From Kistimonas sp964291485 (lineage in GTDB: Bacteria; Pseudomonadota; Gammaproteobacteria; Pseudomonadales; Endozoicomonadaceae): a stretch of 64,000 bases of DNA. The notes under the pieces were generated by a model that was not told the DNA's origin, ran no database searches, and worked only from the letters and a program-made list of their open reading frames with translations. The stretch covers positions 62,001 to 126,000 of the forward strand of contig OZ220225.1 in assembly GCA_964291485.2 (NCBI GenBank), written 5' to 3'. Shown here one piece after another: positions 53,715 to 61,838 of this stretch (positions within the stretch are counted from its first letter, which is position 1; each line of letters opens with the position of its first letter). The position numbers and the translations under genes were made by a program.

Positions 53715-54335
53715 TCAGCCAATCTTGCTGGCCTTCAACAGTTTTTCGAGATCCTTGAGTATTTGTTTGCCGGTATGGTCAGGTCCATAGTGCATCATGA
53801 TGTTGCCCAGCGGATCCACCAGCAGTATCGGGTTCTCACCCGTAACAGAATCAGGCAACTGCTTTTTAACTGTCTCCAGATCCACTTTCAGCGTTTTTAA
53901 GCCAGGGTGTTCACGCTTCTGCTCATCCGATAATGCCACGCCTTCACCGATCAGGTAGCGATTCATGCGGGTCGCATTACGCCCCAGGGCGATATGCACC
54001 TGACGACTGAGATAAAGCGCATTGGCACAGGATTCTGTGCAATCGTTGCCGGCCATTACCAGCATTCCCCACTCGCCATCCAGCGACTCGACTCCCAGCA
54101 ACTGACCCGCTTCATCCTGTGCCGCCATTGCGCTGAGATTCACGGGAGGCATGATTAACTCACCATTATTAACGCGACCGGTTGGCAACCAAACACCTGC
54201 GTAATACATCCAGGTTGCCAGCACCATCAATGTGACAGGTAGCATCAGGATAAATAGCGCCTGCAACCGGCCACGATTACCGGTTGGTTGCTGCGCTGTA
54301 GTCGAATCCATGGGCTGTTCAGTGTCCTTTGTCAT
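53715..54335 (-). CDS. Oxidase-cluster SCO-like membrane protein
   Basis: Protein of 206 residues with one N-terminal membrane helix (about 30-50) and a thioredoxin-like periplasmic part. MVMAGNDCTESCANALYLSRQVHIALG has Cys-x3-Cys at the place of the SCO copper site, and PILLVDPLGNIMMHYGP near the C-terminus corresponds to the end of that fold. Genes of this kind stand between SURF1 and ctaA in Pseudomonas. A role in copper delivery or oxidase assembly is likely but not shown. The start at 54335 overlaps the SURF1 gene end by 17 bases. Confidence 0.8.
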   Translation of the reverse strand: MTKDTEQPMDSTTAQQPTGNRGRLQALFILMLPVTLMVLATWMYYAGVWLPTGRVNNGELIMPPVNLSAMAAQDEAGQLLGVESLDGEWGMLVMAGNDCTESCANALYLSRQVHIALGRNATRMNRYLIGEGVALSDEQKREHPGLKTLKVDLETVKKQLPDSVTGENPILLVDPLGNIMMHYGPDHTGKQILKDLEKLLKASKIG

Positions 54336-55035
54336 GTGTGCGTCCTGCCGTTTTAAGGTAATAACCGCCAATACCCAGCATGACCAGCGCCATCAGGAAC
54401 CACTGAATGGCGTATCCCAGGTGCTTGCCAGGCTGCATGTTGATCGGGTGGAAATCGCGGGTGAGGCTGCCGGGCTGCTGTTCATCCAGCACCATATACC
54501 ATGCTTCCGGTATGGCTTCGAGGGCATCACCCATCCGCTGGATATCCAGCGCCTGGATGACTTTTGGCCAACTCTCTGCCCAGTGATCCTCGCCCAGTAG
54601 AAACGCCTTACCTGCCGGCTGCCAGGCAAGGCCATCAAGAACATTATTACCCTGTATGGAGGGAATGGCGGGGATCTGTGCCTTATCCGGACTACCGGCC
54701 AGCCAGCCACGAATGACCAGCATCAGCTGTCCACCATGGGTCATAAACGGTGTGATTACATGGTAGCCGGAACGCCCTTTATGGATCCGGTTATCCAGAA
54801 GAAAAGTCTGATCATCCAGATAACGGCCTTCGGCCTGTACACGGTAAAAACGGGGATCATCCAGCGTTCGGAGGGTGCCGGGAGAATGCAGGGCTGACTG
54901 CTGGCGCGCCGCGAGCTGCGCTTCCAGATCCAGTTTTTCCTGGTAGCGGTTCAACTGCCAGAACCCCAGGCCTGTGAGCAGGGGGAACAGCAACAGCATC
55001 AGTAAGACGAGTTTCGTTTTAAAGTTCCACATCAT
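54319..55035 (-). CDS. SURF1-family oxidase assembly protein
   Basis: Membrane protein of 238 residues that helps haem A insertion into cytochrome c oxidase. It has one helix at the N-terminus (LVLLMLLLFPLLTGLGFWQLNRYQEK) and one at the C-terminus (YAIQWFLMALVMLGIGGYYL), with a periplasmic domain between. LGFWQLNR, FLLDNRIHKGRSGYHVITPF and the final YAIQWF are hallmarks. The ATG at 55035 is chosen; a GTG at 55041 would add two residues. First gene of the SURF1-to-SCO1 run. Confidence 0.92.
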   Translation of the reverse strand: MMWNFKTKLVLLMLLLFPLLTGLGFWQLNRYQEKLDLEAQLAARQQSALHSPGTLRTLDDPRFYRVQAEGRYLDDQTFLLDNRIHKGRSGYHVITPFMTHGGQLMLVIRGWLAGSPDKAQIPAIPSIQGNNVLDGLAWQPAGKAFLLGEDHWAESWPKVIQALDIQRMGDALEAIPEAWYMVLDEQQPGSLTRDFHPINMQPGKHLGYAIQWFLMALVMLGIGGYYLKTAGRTHDKGH

Positions 55036-55124
55036 CTGCACTGCGCGTCGGTGGCGGCATACTGCCTTCCCGCCGCAGGCCTGTTATGCTGGTCTCTGGA
55101 GTTGAGATCAGCGAGCCCGCCGAC

Positions 55125-55340
55125 ATGTGGTTAAAAGTGATTATTGTTGTTCTTCTTCTGGCTGTCATCGGTAGTCTGGCCAGTGGTTTCTACTTCCTGA
55201 TCAAGGACCGGAGCGGTTCACCACGGCTGGTCTGGTCGCTGACAACCCGAGTCACCCTTTCAGCCATCATACTCGCCCTGATTGTCTATGGCCACATGAG
55301 TGGACAACTGGAGGTGTCAGCGCTCTGGCTTTACCGCTGA
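55125..55340 (+). CDS. Small two-helix membrane protein, DUF2909
   Basis: Protein of 71 residues with two hydrophobic helices (VIIVVLLLAVIGSLASGFYFLI and VTLSAIILALIVYGHMSG). It fits the DUF2909 family, short membrane proteins in cytochrome oxidase clusters. The ATG at 55125 opens the first helix. It is divergent from SURF1, as in Pseudomonas, where coxC is next; here an accessory insertion separates it from coxC. Confidence 0.85.
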   Translation: MWLKVIIVVLLLAVIGSLASGFYFLIKDRSGSPRLVWSLTTRVTLSAIILALIVYGHMSGQLEVSALWLYR

Positions 55341-55423
55341 GTCAGATTGCATGTTTTACTATGGTATGTGGATAGAGATGGCGATGATTCATGCCATGGG
55401 TAACGGTGGGAAGATTCGTTGTG

Positions 55424-55481
55424 TTTAGTTTGTTGTGAACAACCCTAGCCCTTAGGACGTGGATTTTCACAACAAACTAAA
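55424..55481. repeat. 16-bp perfect inverted repeat
   Basis: TTTAGTTTGTTGTGAA and its exact complement are separated by 26 bases, with a smaller CCTA/TAGG stem in the loop. It lies in the 318-base AT-rich gap between the DUF2909 gene and the orphan at 55659; I see no other feature there. It could be a mobile-element end, a cruciform or a transcript hairpin. Confidence 0.7.
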
Positions 55482-55658
55482 ACCGATAGCTTTTCTTATT
55501 CTGTACGTGCAAATGGAATGATCAACATTTTAATGAGCATGTATATCAAATACTGAACTTACAGGCCCTAGACTTGTCCAGTTAATTGTGGGATTAAGCC
55601 GAGATTAGTTTTTATTTCACTTACAATTCGGTTAGCCATATAGGATGTCATGTAAGCA

Positions 55659-58187
55659 ATGGATAGACCTGAATTATTTCAAAATACCCCAAGAGAAAGA
55701 GTATCAACGAGCCAGCCTGTTTTGCCATATATTGTTCCTGCAAGATTTGTGGGAACACATGGAATCAGGTGGATCAGAACTACTGTTCCTGATCCACATA
55801 GTTCACTTATCCAACCTCATGTTATGAGTCAATATCCCTATCAACAGAGTGAACTTGCTGTTGAGTCTTTAGCTGGATTTGAGGAGGAAGTATCAACCCA
55901 CGTGGTTACCGCGACTGCTGGTGTGGTTAGTCATGAACCAGCTAGACCCGTCTATGATCGTACTTCACTTTTGTCACATCAAAGGGATTTTAAATCCACG
56001 CTTGATGATTGTTTGTCTTTAGATGAACTGTCAATGCAGGTAGAGGAATACTGCAGGGTAATTCCGAATGCTTTATACAACATACCGAATGAGGCACATC
56101 TATGGTCTCATATTATAAAAAGAATCAGAACCATTACCTCTAATAGAGCCACGCATCATCGATCATTCCTTGATTATCCGTCGCTTACAAGAGTCATTAT
56201 CATAATGACACAGAAGTTAGAATCTTTTAATTTATCCTGTTTAGGATATACCCTTCTTAATCTTGCAGATACCATAAAAACAATGTCGCCGTATTTTTTT
56301 CGTCAATCCCCACATAGTAAAGAGATAACTCAATGTATCCGCTATTTTTTTTCCGGAATACCTCATTACATCGATTCGTTAGTAGATAGACGGGATAGAT
56401 CTAGAGCCGATAAAACAGTTAATCTTGTTTGTAGAATTTATGTGGCACTTCACATTTTAAAAAAATATGACCTTATTATTTTTGAGGATTTCACATTGAC
56501 ATCCAGGAAAGTCATTTCCCATCTGGATACATTAATGACTTATGCTGATCCAGGAACGATAAGCCAGTGTTTTTTGGGTTTATCAGCAGAGAATGAGTCA
56601 AGTATTTATTTTATAGGAGAGCATAATGTAAAGACATTTTTTGGTAAGCTGATATGTCATGCAAAACAAATGATTGGTAGGCATAGCATGGCTGATATTC
56701 GAGTAATAATGCTTTCATTATCTGACATGCTAGGATGCAGAGATTTTAATTTTTTGGAGCATGACTTATTCACAGAATATATGAGTCTGCTACTTGAAAG
56801 CATCAATATTGAAAATTTTCAGCAGGTAAAGGAAAGCGACGCTTGGACGATGCTTTTGCAACTAGTTAAATTAAAAAAAATTTTACCGATGATAGAATGC
56901 GAACATTTATTTCATATATATGATATTTTATTTGAATTGTCTACCCAGCAATTAATGAGAACCATTTCAATTTCTAACACAGATGATTATTCTAGGCATC
57001 AGTTGGCAAATTTACTCAAAGATGTTGAAGATCAACGATTCTCTAGTAAAGGGTATATATATTTCTATCGTGCATTCAGAAACTGCATAGAATCTCTTAA
57101 CACACCCGTCGGGGATAATATTTGGCATATTCAGCATCTGGCTTATCTTCATCACTGGATAGCAACATTTTTTCTATCCAATGTTCCAGACAAGGATTCT
57201 TACGGATTAAGTCAATGGCTAAATCATCTTCTATACATGTGGCTCGACTCGTATGTCAGGATTATGATCCAAGCAAAGTGGAAAATGGATAAAGCTGGTT
57301 TCGCGATAGATAGCCAAGGATTGTACCAGACAATTCATCAATCAAGCTCTTTGTTTCATAGATTATTAGAAAATGATAAGATTTACCCGAACCTAGAAGT
57401 GTTATCTCTATTATCTCTTAGGGATCCGATGGTATTAGGTCGGAGTAACCTGAGAAACGAACGTACTCTCCAAAATGCACAGCTTGTGCAAGATTTTTGC
57501 TTATGCTGTCAATTGCTGGAGCACATATCACAATCGTTGAAAGTTTCTCAGGCAGCAAACCATCGGATTGTATTATATGGATCAGCATTATTCATTGAGT
57601 ATCTTAAGGAAACTCTTTTTAAGGGCGATATGAGTTCAACTTTAACATCTAAGCTTATTCCTGCCCCTAATGATTTTGATTTATTATTCGAAAATGAACA
57701 ATGTAAGAGTAAATTATCCGCTGATTTGCAAAAATTACCAGAAAGCCTGAGTAATCTTGTAATCTGCACATTCAACGAATACGCTATAAATATCAATAAT
57801 GAAATTTTATATTGTCGAAACATCACGTTTCAAGATGTTAACATGGGTAGAAACTTATTAAGATTTTCGCTTAACCATGGTGCCAGATGGATATTTGAAA
57901 ATAGTAAAAATGAAATTAACTGGCAACCTTATATAATCATTGGAAACTGTTTTTTATTTGATGACGATCCCGCTAAAGCCATAAGACTCTATGTACCTGA
58001 TATAAATACACATATGCTATTTATGAGAGATTCTCTTTCATCTCCCCGTAATTGGCAAAGAAAAAATCGAACACTACTTAGCCTTATTGCTGTTTGTGTC
58101 AGTGAAGAAAAAGAAAGAGGCGCTGATAAAGTAGGACAGGAATTTCTACTTCGTTATTATGCACCGTATAAATCGCAAATAGCCTGA
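55659..58187 (+). CDS. AT-rich orphan protein, possible nucleotidyltransferase fold
   Basis: Protein of 842 residues, the longest accessory gene here. The first 100 residues look disordered. A long helical region of about 110-620 follows, with Leu-rich segments (LSCLGYTLLNLADTIKTM, DIRVIMLSLSDMLG) that recall helical-repeat proteins. A C-terminal part near 630-700 has IVLYGSALFIEYL and then PNDFDLLFENE, similar to the Gly-Ser and Asp-x-Asp motifs of nucleotidyltransferases. The spacing of about 30 residues between them is long, so this is weak. No signal peptide. Strong AT bias, insertion into a conserved oxidase cluster and an IS5 element 19 bases after its stop suggest acquisition. Confidence 0.68.
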   Translation: MDRPELFQNTPRERVSTSQPVLPYIVPARFVGTHGIRWIRTTVPDPHSSLIQPHVMSQYPYQQSELAVESLAGFEEEVSTHVVTATAGVVSHEPARPVYDRTSLLSHQRDFKSTLDDCLSLDELSMQVEEYCRVIPNALYNIPNEAHLWSHIIKRIRTITSNRATHHRSFLDYPSLTRVIIIMTQKLESFNLSCLGYTLLNLADTIKTMSPYFFRQSPHSKEITQCIRYFFSGIPHYIDSLVDRRDRSRADKTVNLVCRIYVALHILKKYDLIIFEDFTLTSRKVISHLDTLMTYADPGTISQCFLGLSAENESSIYFIGEHNVKTFFGKLICHAKQMIGRHSMADIRVIMLSLSDMLGCRDFNFLEHDLFTEYMSLLLESINIENFQQVKESDAWTMLLQLVKLKKILPMIECEHLFHIYDILFELSTQQLMRTISISNTDDYSRHQLANLLKDVEDQRFSSKGYIYFYRAFRNCIESLNTPVGDNIWHIQHLAYLHHWIATFFLSNVPDKDSYGLSQWLNHLLYMWLDSYVRIMIQAKWKMDKAGFAIDSQGLYQTIHQSSSLFHRLLENDKIYPNLEVLSLLSLRDPMVLGRSNLRNERTLQNAQLVQDFCLCCQLLEHISQSLKVSQAANHRIVLYGSALFIEYLKETLFKGDMSSTLTSKLIPAPNDFDLLFENEQCKSKLSADLQKLPESLSNLVICTFNEYAININNEILYCRNITFQDVNMGRNLLRFSLNHGARWIFENSKNEINWQPYIIIGNCFLFDDDPAKAIRLYVPDINTHMLFMRDSLSSPRNWQRKNRTLLSLIAVCVSEEKERGADKVGQEFLLRYYAPYKSQIA

Positions 58188-58205
58188 AGATTCTGTTCAA
58201 GTTAA

Positions 58206-59365
58206 GGAACCTGCGAGCAAGTGACGTTAAAGAAACACAGTGAATGAAAAGTCATTAATTCACTATTATCCAGCCTGAAAATTACTCAGTTTCTTACCAT
58301 TGAAGCCGGTTGTCCGGCTTTCGGATACATTAACCCTGTGCCCGGATCATTTGGTCCAGTCTAACCATGTTTGCCAGAGCGAATAACATCGCCAGTTTGC
58401 CATCATTTTTCCGAAGTCCCCGATAACGGGCTTTGATAAATCCAAACTGGCATTTGATGATTCTGAAGGGATGTTCCACCTTGGCTCGAATGCTGGCTTT
58501 CAGGTATTCCGTTTTCAAAATGACTTTATTGATTCGAGGGTGTTTCCTGAGTCTCTTTAACTTGCCTGGTTGTTCGGCTATATGCCACTGTACAGCGTCT
58601 GTATTGAGCGCTTTTCGCTTCTCGGCTCCTCTGTAGCCGGCATCGGCAAAGACAAACTGTTCATCACCGTGCAACAGGTTACTGGCTTGATTAAGGTCAT
58701 GTTCATTGGCGGCTGTTGTCGCCAGACTATGAGTCAAACCTGTACGGGCATCGACACCAATATGCGCCTTCATTCCGAAATACCACTGGTTACCCTTTCT
58801 GGTCTGGTGCATTTGGGGATCTCGCTGCCCCGTCTGATTCTTTGTGGATGTCGGAGCTTCGATGATCGTGGCATCGACCAGAGAGCCTTCTTTCAAAACG
58901 ATACCAGACTCTGTCAGCCATTGGTTTACGTCCGTGAAAATAGCCCGAGCCAGATTGTGAGCCTCCAACAGGTGTCGAAAGTTCATAATGGTTGTGCGAT
59001 CAGGAATTGCTTTATCCAGAGATAATCCGGCAAATAATCGCATGGACGCAATTTCATAAAGGGCATCTTCCATGGCCGGATCACTGAGGCTGTACCATTG
59101 TTGAAGGCAGTGTATCCGGAGCATGGTGGATAACGGGTACGGTCTACGCCCATTACCGGGTTTGGGGTAATGAGGTTCAATAATTGTCTCAAGACGATGC
59201 CAGGGAATCAGTTTATCCATACGGGCAAGGAATATTTCTTTGCGGGTCTGGCGACGCTTTTGAGTGAATTCAGCGTCAGAAAAGCTGAGCTGTTGGTCCA
59301 TGACTGATCTCCGGCAAAGGCTGAGTGGAGATTAGCTTATTATTGGGGACTTAATCGCAGGTTCC
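58206..59365 (-). mobile_element. IS5-family insertion sequence with TTAA duplication
   Basis: Element of 1,160 bases. Terminal inverted repeats start GGAACCTGCGA at both ends and agree again at AAGT. TTAA is duplicated directly outside each end (58202-58205 and 59366-59369). It carries one intact transposase gene on the minus strand, so it may still be mobile. Confidence 0.93.
58330..59301 (-). CDS. IS5-family transposase
   Basis: DDE transposase of 323 residues. The N-terminal DUF772-type part contains RRPYPLSTMLRIHCLQQWYSLSD and DRTTIMNFRHLLE. The catalytic core shows the first Asp in LVDATIIEAP, the second in FVFADAGYRGAEKR, and the Glu region near KVEHPFRIIKCQFGF, with the conserved Y-x2-R-x3-E-like HPFR block. 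It has the usual size and no break. It fills most of the element, with about 64 and 124 bases between it and the two ends. Confidence 0.95.
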   Translation of the reverse strand: MDQQLSFSDAEFTQKRRQTRKEIFLARMDKLIPWHRLETIIEPHYPKPGNGRRPYPLSTMLRIHCLQQWYSLSDPAMEDALYEIASMRLFAGLSLDKAIPDRTTIMNFRHLLEAHNLARAIFTDVNQWLTESGIVLKEGSLVDATIIEAPTSTKNQTGQRDPQMHQTRKGNQWYFGMKAHIGVDARTGLTHSLATTAANEHDLNQASNLLHGDEQFVFADAGYRGAEKRKALNTDAVQWHIAEQPGKLKRLRKHPRINKVILKTEYLKASIRAKVEHPFRIIKCQFGFIKARYRGLRKNDGKLAMLFALANMVRLDQMIRAQG

Positions 59366-59492
59366 TTAATGAATCCCAGCAACAAAACCAAGGCTAAAGG
59401 AGTTACCACGATTTATGGACACCCCATCAAGCTAGATTACAGTCTAATAGGGGATTATCATAATTCGACATAATCGGGAGTTTACCTGGTGA

Positions 59493-59934
59493 TCAATTAG
59501 CTGCTTTTGTCATTTGATATGCTAGATTTCCAGACGTATATTTCCTGAAATCGGGCAGATTGATATTCGAATCATAACCATTGGAAAAACGGCCATATAC
59601 TTCTCAGGGTCTTAAGAACTGGTATGACTAGACCGGCCAGCGCTGCAGAACCGATGTTCCGGTCCCTACCATGGTAGCCACGCAAAGCAATCGAGGTATT
59701 CCCCGCCATATCGCTGTTACTGTTGCACCCACGGTACTTGATGTCGGATTCATAATTCCGACATTCATGCTGGATAACACTAGATCCGGTTCACTTCCCC
59801 AATACTCTTTCGACACTACATCCAATCCATAAAGCAGCGCCATCATTTGTTAACATGATGTTCAGTGCACAGGCAGATACACTGAGACTACCTGCCACAA
59901 GCAAACTGGCCAATCGATAGATCGGCTTTCTCAT
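59493..59934 (-). pseudogene. Decayed secreted SurE-like nucleotidase
   Basis: Remains of an exported SurE-type phosphatase or nucleotidase. A signal peptide (MRKPIYRLASLLVAGSLS) and the LNIMLTND start of the active site are followed, in another frame, by ALLYGLDVVSKEYWGSEPDLVLSSMNVG and STVGATVTAIWRGIP, the second half of the active-site domain. About 55 codons between them are gone and the frame is shifted. A third protein-like piece, ending MTKAAN, follows after more stops. The original was probably of the secreted type known in fungi and some bacteria. It lies next to the IS5 element in the accessory insertion. Confidence 0.72.
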
Positions 59935-60146
59935 TGTTATATTCGTTCGTGGTGTGTTTGATAGGAACAGCCCCATTCTCTGGCAACTCACCTGTTATCA
60001 CGTGCTAAACACTGACACCAATTGTATGGTGCTTTTTAAATATACAACGGAGTACAGGTATTTCTGTTTATACCTTACATATATGACAAAACAAAAAACT
60101 TTAAGGACGAAAAAAGTCTCGATATATAGCGTTTTGAGGGGCAATA

Positions 60147-60216
60147 GGCAGAAGGCAGAAGGCAGAAGGCAGAAGGCAGAAGGCAGAAGGCAGAAGGCAG
60201 AAGGCAGAAGGCAGAA
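60147..60216. repeat. Ten perfect tandem copies of a 7-base unit
   Basis: GGCAGAA is repeated ten times without change. It lies between the surE-like pseudogene and the 3' end of coxC, beside a 26-base palindrome. A seven-base unit is prone to slippage, so copy number probably varies between strains. It encodes no credible protein. Confidence 0.95.
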
Positions 60217-60220
60217 GGAT

Positions 60221-60246
60221 AACCGGACGTCATATGACGTCCGGTT
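60221..60246 (-). terminator. 26-base perfect palindrome after coxC
   Basis: A perfect palindrome with half-site AACCGGACGTCAT lies seven bases beyond the coxC stop. It would make a strong hairpin in the transcript end. The T-run lies before it rather than after it on the minus strand, so it may be a mobile-element or REP-like remnant as much as a terminator. Confidence 0.55.
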
Positions 60247-60252
60247 AAAAAA

Positions 60253-61140
60253 CTAGAAGATGTATACGAAGATAAACAGTCCAATCCAGACCACATCCAC
60301 AAAGTGCCAATACCAACACGCTGCCTCAAAACCAAAATGGTTATCCGGCGTGAAATGGCCTTTCATGATTCTGACCAGCATCACGGTAAGCATGATAGCT
60401 CCGAGCGTAACGTGCGCCCCATGGAAACCGGTCAGCATGAAAAAGGTTGAGCCATAGATGCCTGAAGCCAGTGTCAGTCCCAGCTCCTCATAGGCATGAA
60501 TGTATTCCATGGCCTGCAACACCAGGAACGAAAAACCCAGAATCAGGGTTAAACCTAACCAGATCTTGGTTTTCTTACGCGCATCCTTTCGAAGGGCATG
60601 ATGTGCAAAGGTCGCGGTGAAACTGGAGGTTATCAGCAGGATCGTATTGATCAAGGGTAATCCTGCCGCGGGTATCACTTCAGCGGGTCCCTTGAAGGTT
60701 TCATTGTCCGGATTACTCATCAATGGCCATTGAGAGACGAACTCAGGCCACAACATATTGGAAAGGCCTTTATCCCCATCTCCACCCAACCAGGGCACGG
60801 TGTAATTTCGAACGTAGAACAGGGCGCCAAAAAAGGCGGCAAAGAACATGATTTCCGAGAAAATGAACCAGCCCATTCCCCAACGGAAACTGCGGTCCAT
60901 CTGGTCACTATAGAGTCCGGCGCGGGATTCCTGAATTACATTGCCGAACCAGCCAAACAACATATAAGCCAGTATCAGCGAACCTGCCAGAAAGACAAAA
61001 TGCGCCGAAGAATCCTTCACGCCGGCGGACATGTCATTCAACATCATGCCCATGCCGACCAGCGTCAGGAACAGGCCGATTGTTGCGACTATCGGCCACT
61101 TGCTCTGGGCCGGCACATAGTAGTTACCTTCTGCTGCCAT
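60253..61140 (-). CDS. coxC: Cytochrome c oxidase subunit III
   Basis: Membrane subunit of the haem-copper oxidase, 295 residues with seven hydrophobic helices. WPIVATIGLFLTLVGMGMM begins the first; RWGMGWFIFSEIMFFAAFFGALFY, the AEVIPAAGLPLINTILLITSS helix, GFHGAHVTLGAIML and the final YWHFVDVVWIGLFIFVYIF are typical. It follows cox11 after 122 bases. The conserved continuation to DUF2909 and SURF1 is broken by about 5 kb of inserted DNA. Confidence 0.96.
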   Translation of the reverse strand: MAAEGNYYVPAQSKWPIVATIGLFLTLVGMGMMLNDMSAGVKDSSAHFVFLAGSLILAYMLFGWFGNVIQESRAGLYSDQMDRSFRWGMGWFIFSEIMFFAAFFGALFYVRNYTVPWLGGDGDKGLSNMLWPEFVSQWPLMSNPDNETFKGPAEVIPAAGLPLINTILLITSSFTATFAHHALRKDARKKTKIWLGLTLILGFSFLVLQAMEYIHAYEELGLTLASGIYGSTFFMLTGFHGAHVTLGAIMLTVMLVRIMKGHFTPDNHFGFEAACWYWHFVDVVWIGLFIFVYIF

Positions 61141-61262
61141 CTGTTATCCCCTTTCCTTACGTCGCTCCCGGCAGTGGCAGCGGCGTGATCGGTTAGGACT
61201 ACAGCCCGGCTGTCCCTTGCAAATTGTGTGTCTGTATTACTGCAATATTAGCCTGCGAGCCG

Positions 61263-61814
61263 TCATGGCGTGCCCGCTGCTGCATACATGTCTGTCACAT
61301 CAAACAGCGTATATGACAGGGTTAATTTCTTGATATGCCGCGGTAATGCCGGATCAATGATGATTTTCAACGGCATATTCTTCTCTTCAAAGGCTTCCAG
61401 CGGCTGTGTGGTAAAACAGAAACATTCGGTTTTGTGCAGGAAATCGGTGCCATCAAACGGCGTTACACTGGGAATAGCCTGACCGATCATGCGTTGACCG
61501 GTCGGGTTGCGGACGTTGAAACTCAGCTCCGCGACCTCACCGGGATGAACGGAAACCTTCCTGATACTCGGACTGAAAGCCCAGCTCATATTAGCATTAT
61601 TGGTGCTGACAAATTGAATGGTTACTGTCCGCGAGGTATCAACCCGGGCGGCTTCAGCCCGGTATTCATAGGGCGTATCACTGGTCTTCCCGTTCAGCCC
61701 GGTCACCTTGCAGAACACGTCATAGAGGGGCACCATCGCAAAACCAAAACCAAACATCGCAACCGCTGTCAGCGTTGCCTTGATAACAGTCTTTTGTGCC
61801 CCCTGTAACACCAT
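61263..61814 (-). CDS. Cytochrome c oxidase assembly protein Cox11/CtaG
   Basis: Copper chaperone for the CuB site of subunit I, 183 residues. One membrane helix lies near residue 12-30, then a periplasmic immunoglobulin-like domain. The Cys near residue 35 (LYDVFCKVTG) and the copper motif CFCF (HKTECFCFTTQPL) are the known ligands. ALPRHIKKLTLSYTLFD closes the domain. It lies between coxA and coxC, as in most proteobacteria. Confidence 0.95.
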   Translation of the reverse strand: MVLQGAQKTVIKATLTAVAMFGFGFAMVPLYDVFCKVTGLNGKTSDTPYEYRAEAARVDTSRTVTIQFVSTNNANMSWAFSPSIRKVSVHPGEVAELSFNVRNPTGQRMIGQAIPSVTPFDGTDFLHKTECFCFTTQPLEAFEEKNMPLKIIIDPALPRHIKKLTLSYTLFDVTDMYAAAGTP

Positions 61815-61838
61815 TCCTTTACCTCACTGATTCCTGTG

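Noticed and set aside
37241..59365. Composite transposon bounded by the IS1 and IS5 elements
   Set aside because: The elements are of different families, and core genes (zur-znuCB, ctaA, ctaB) lie between them.
60130..60250. GGCAGAA array as a CRISPR or as a repeat-rich small protein
   Set aside because: The units touch without spacers and are only seven bases long, so it is a simple tandem repeat. The reading frame through it has no ribosome site and is a by-product of the repeat.
60070..60335. Minus-strand frame running through the 7-base repeat into coxC
   Set aside because: It reads repeat sequence and overlaps the end of coxC in another frame; there is no sign of a gene.
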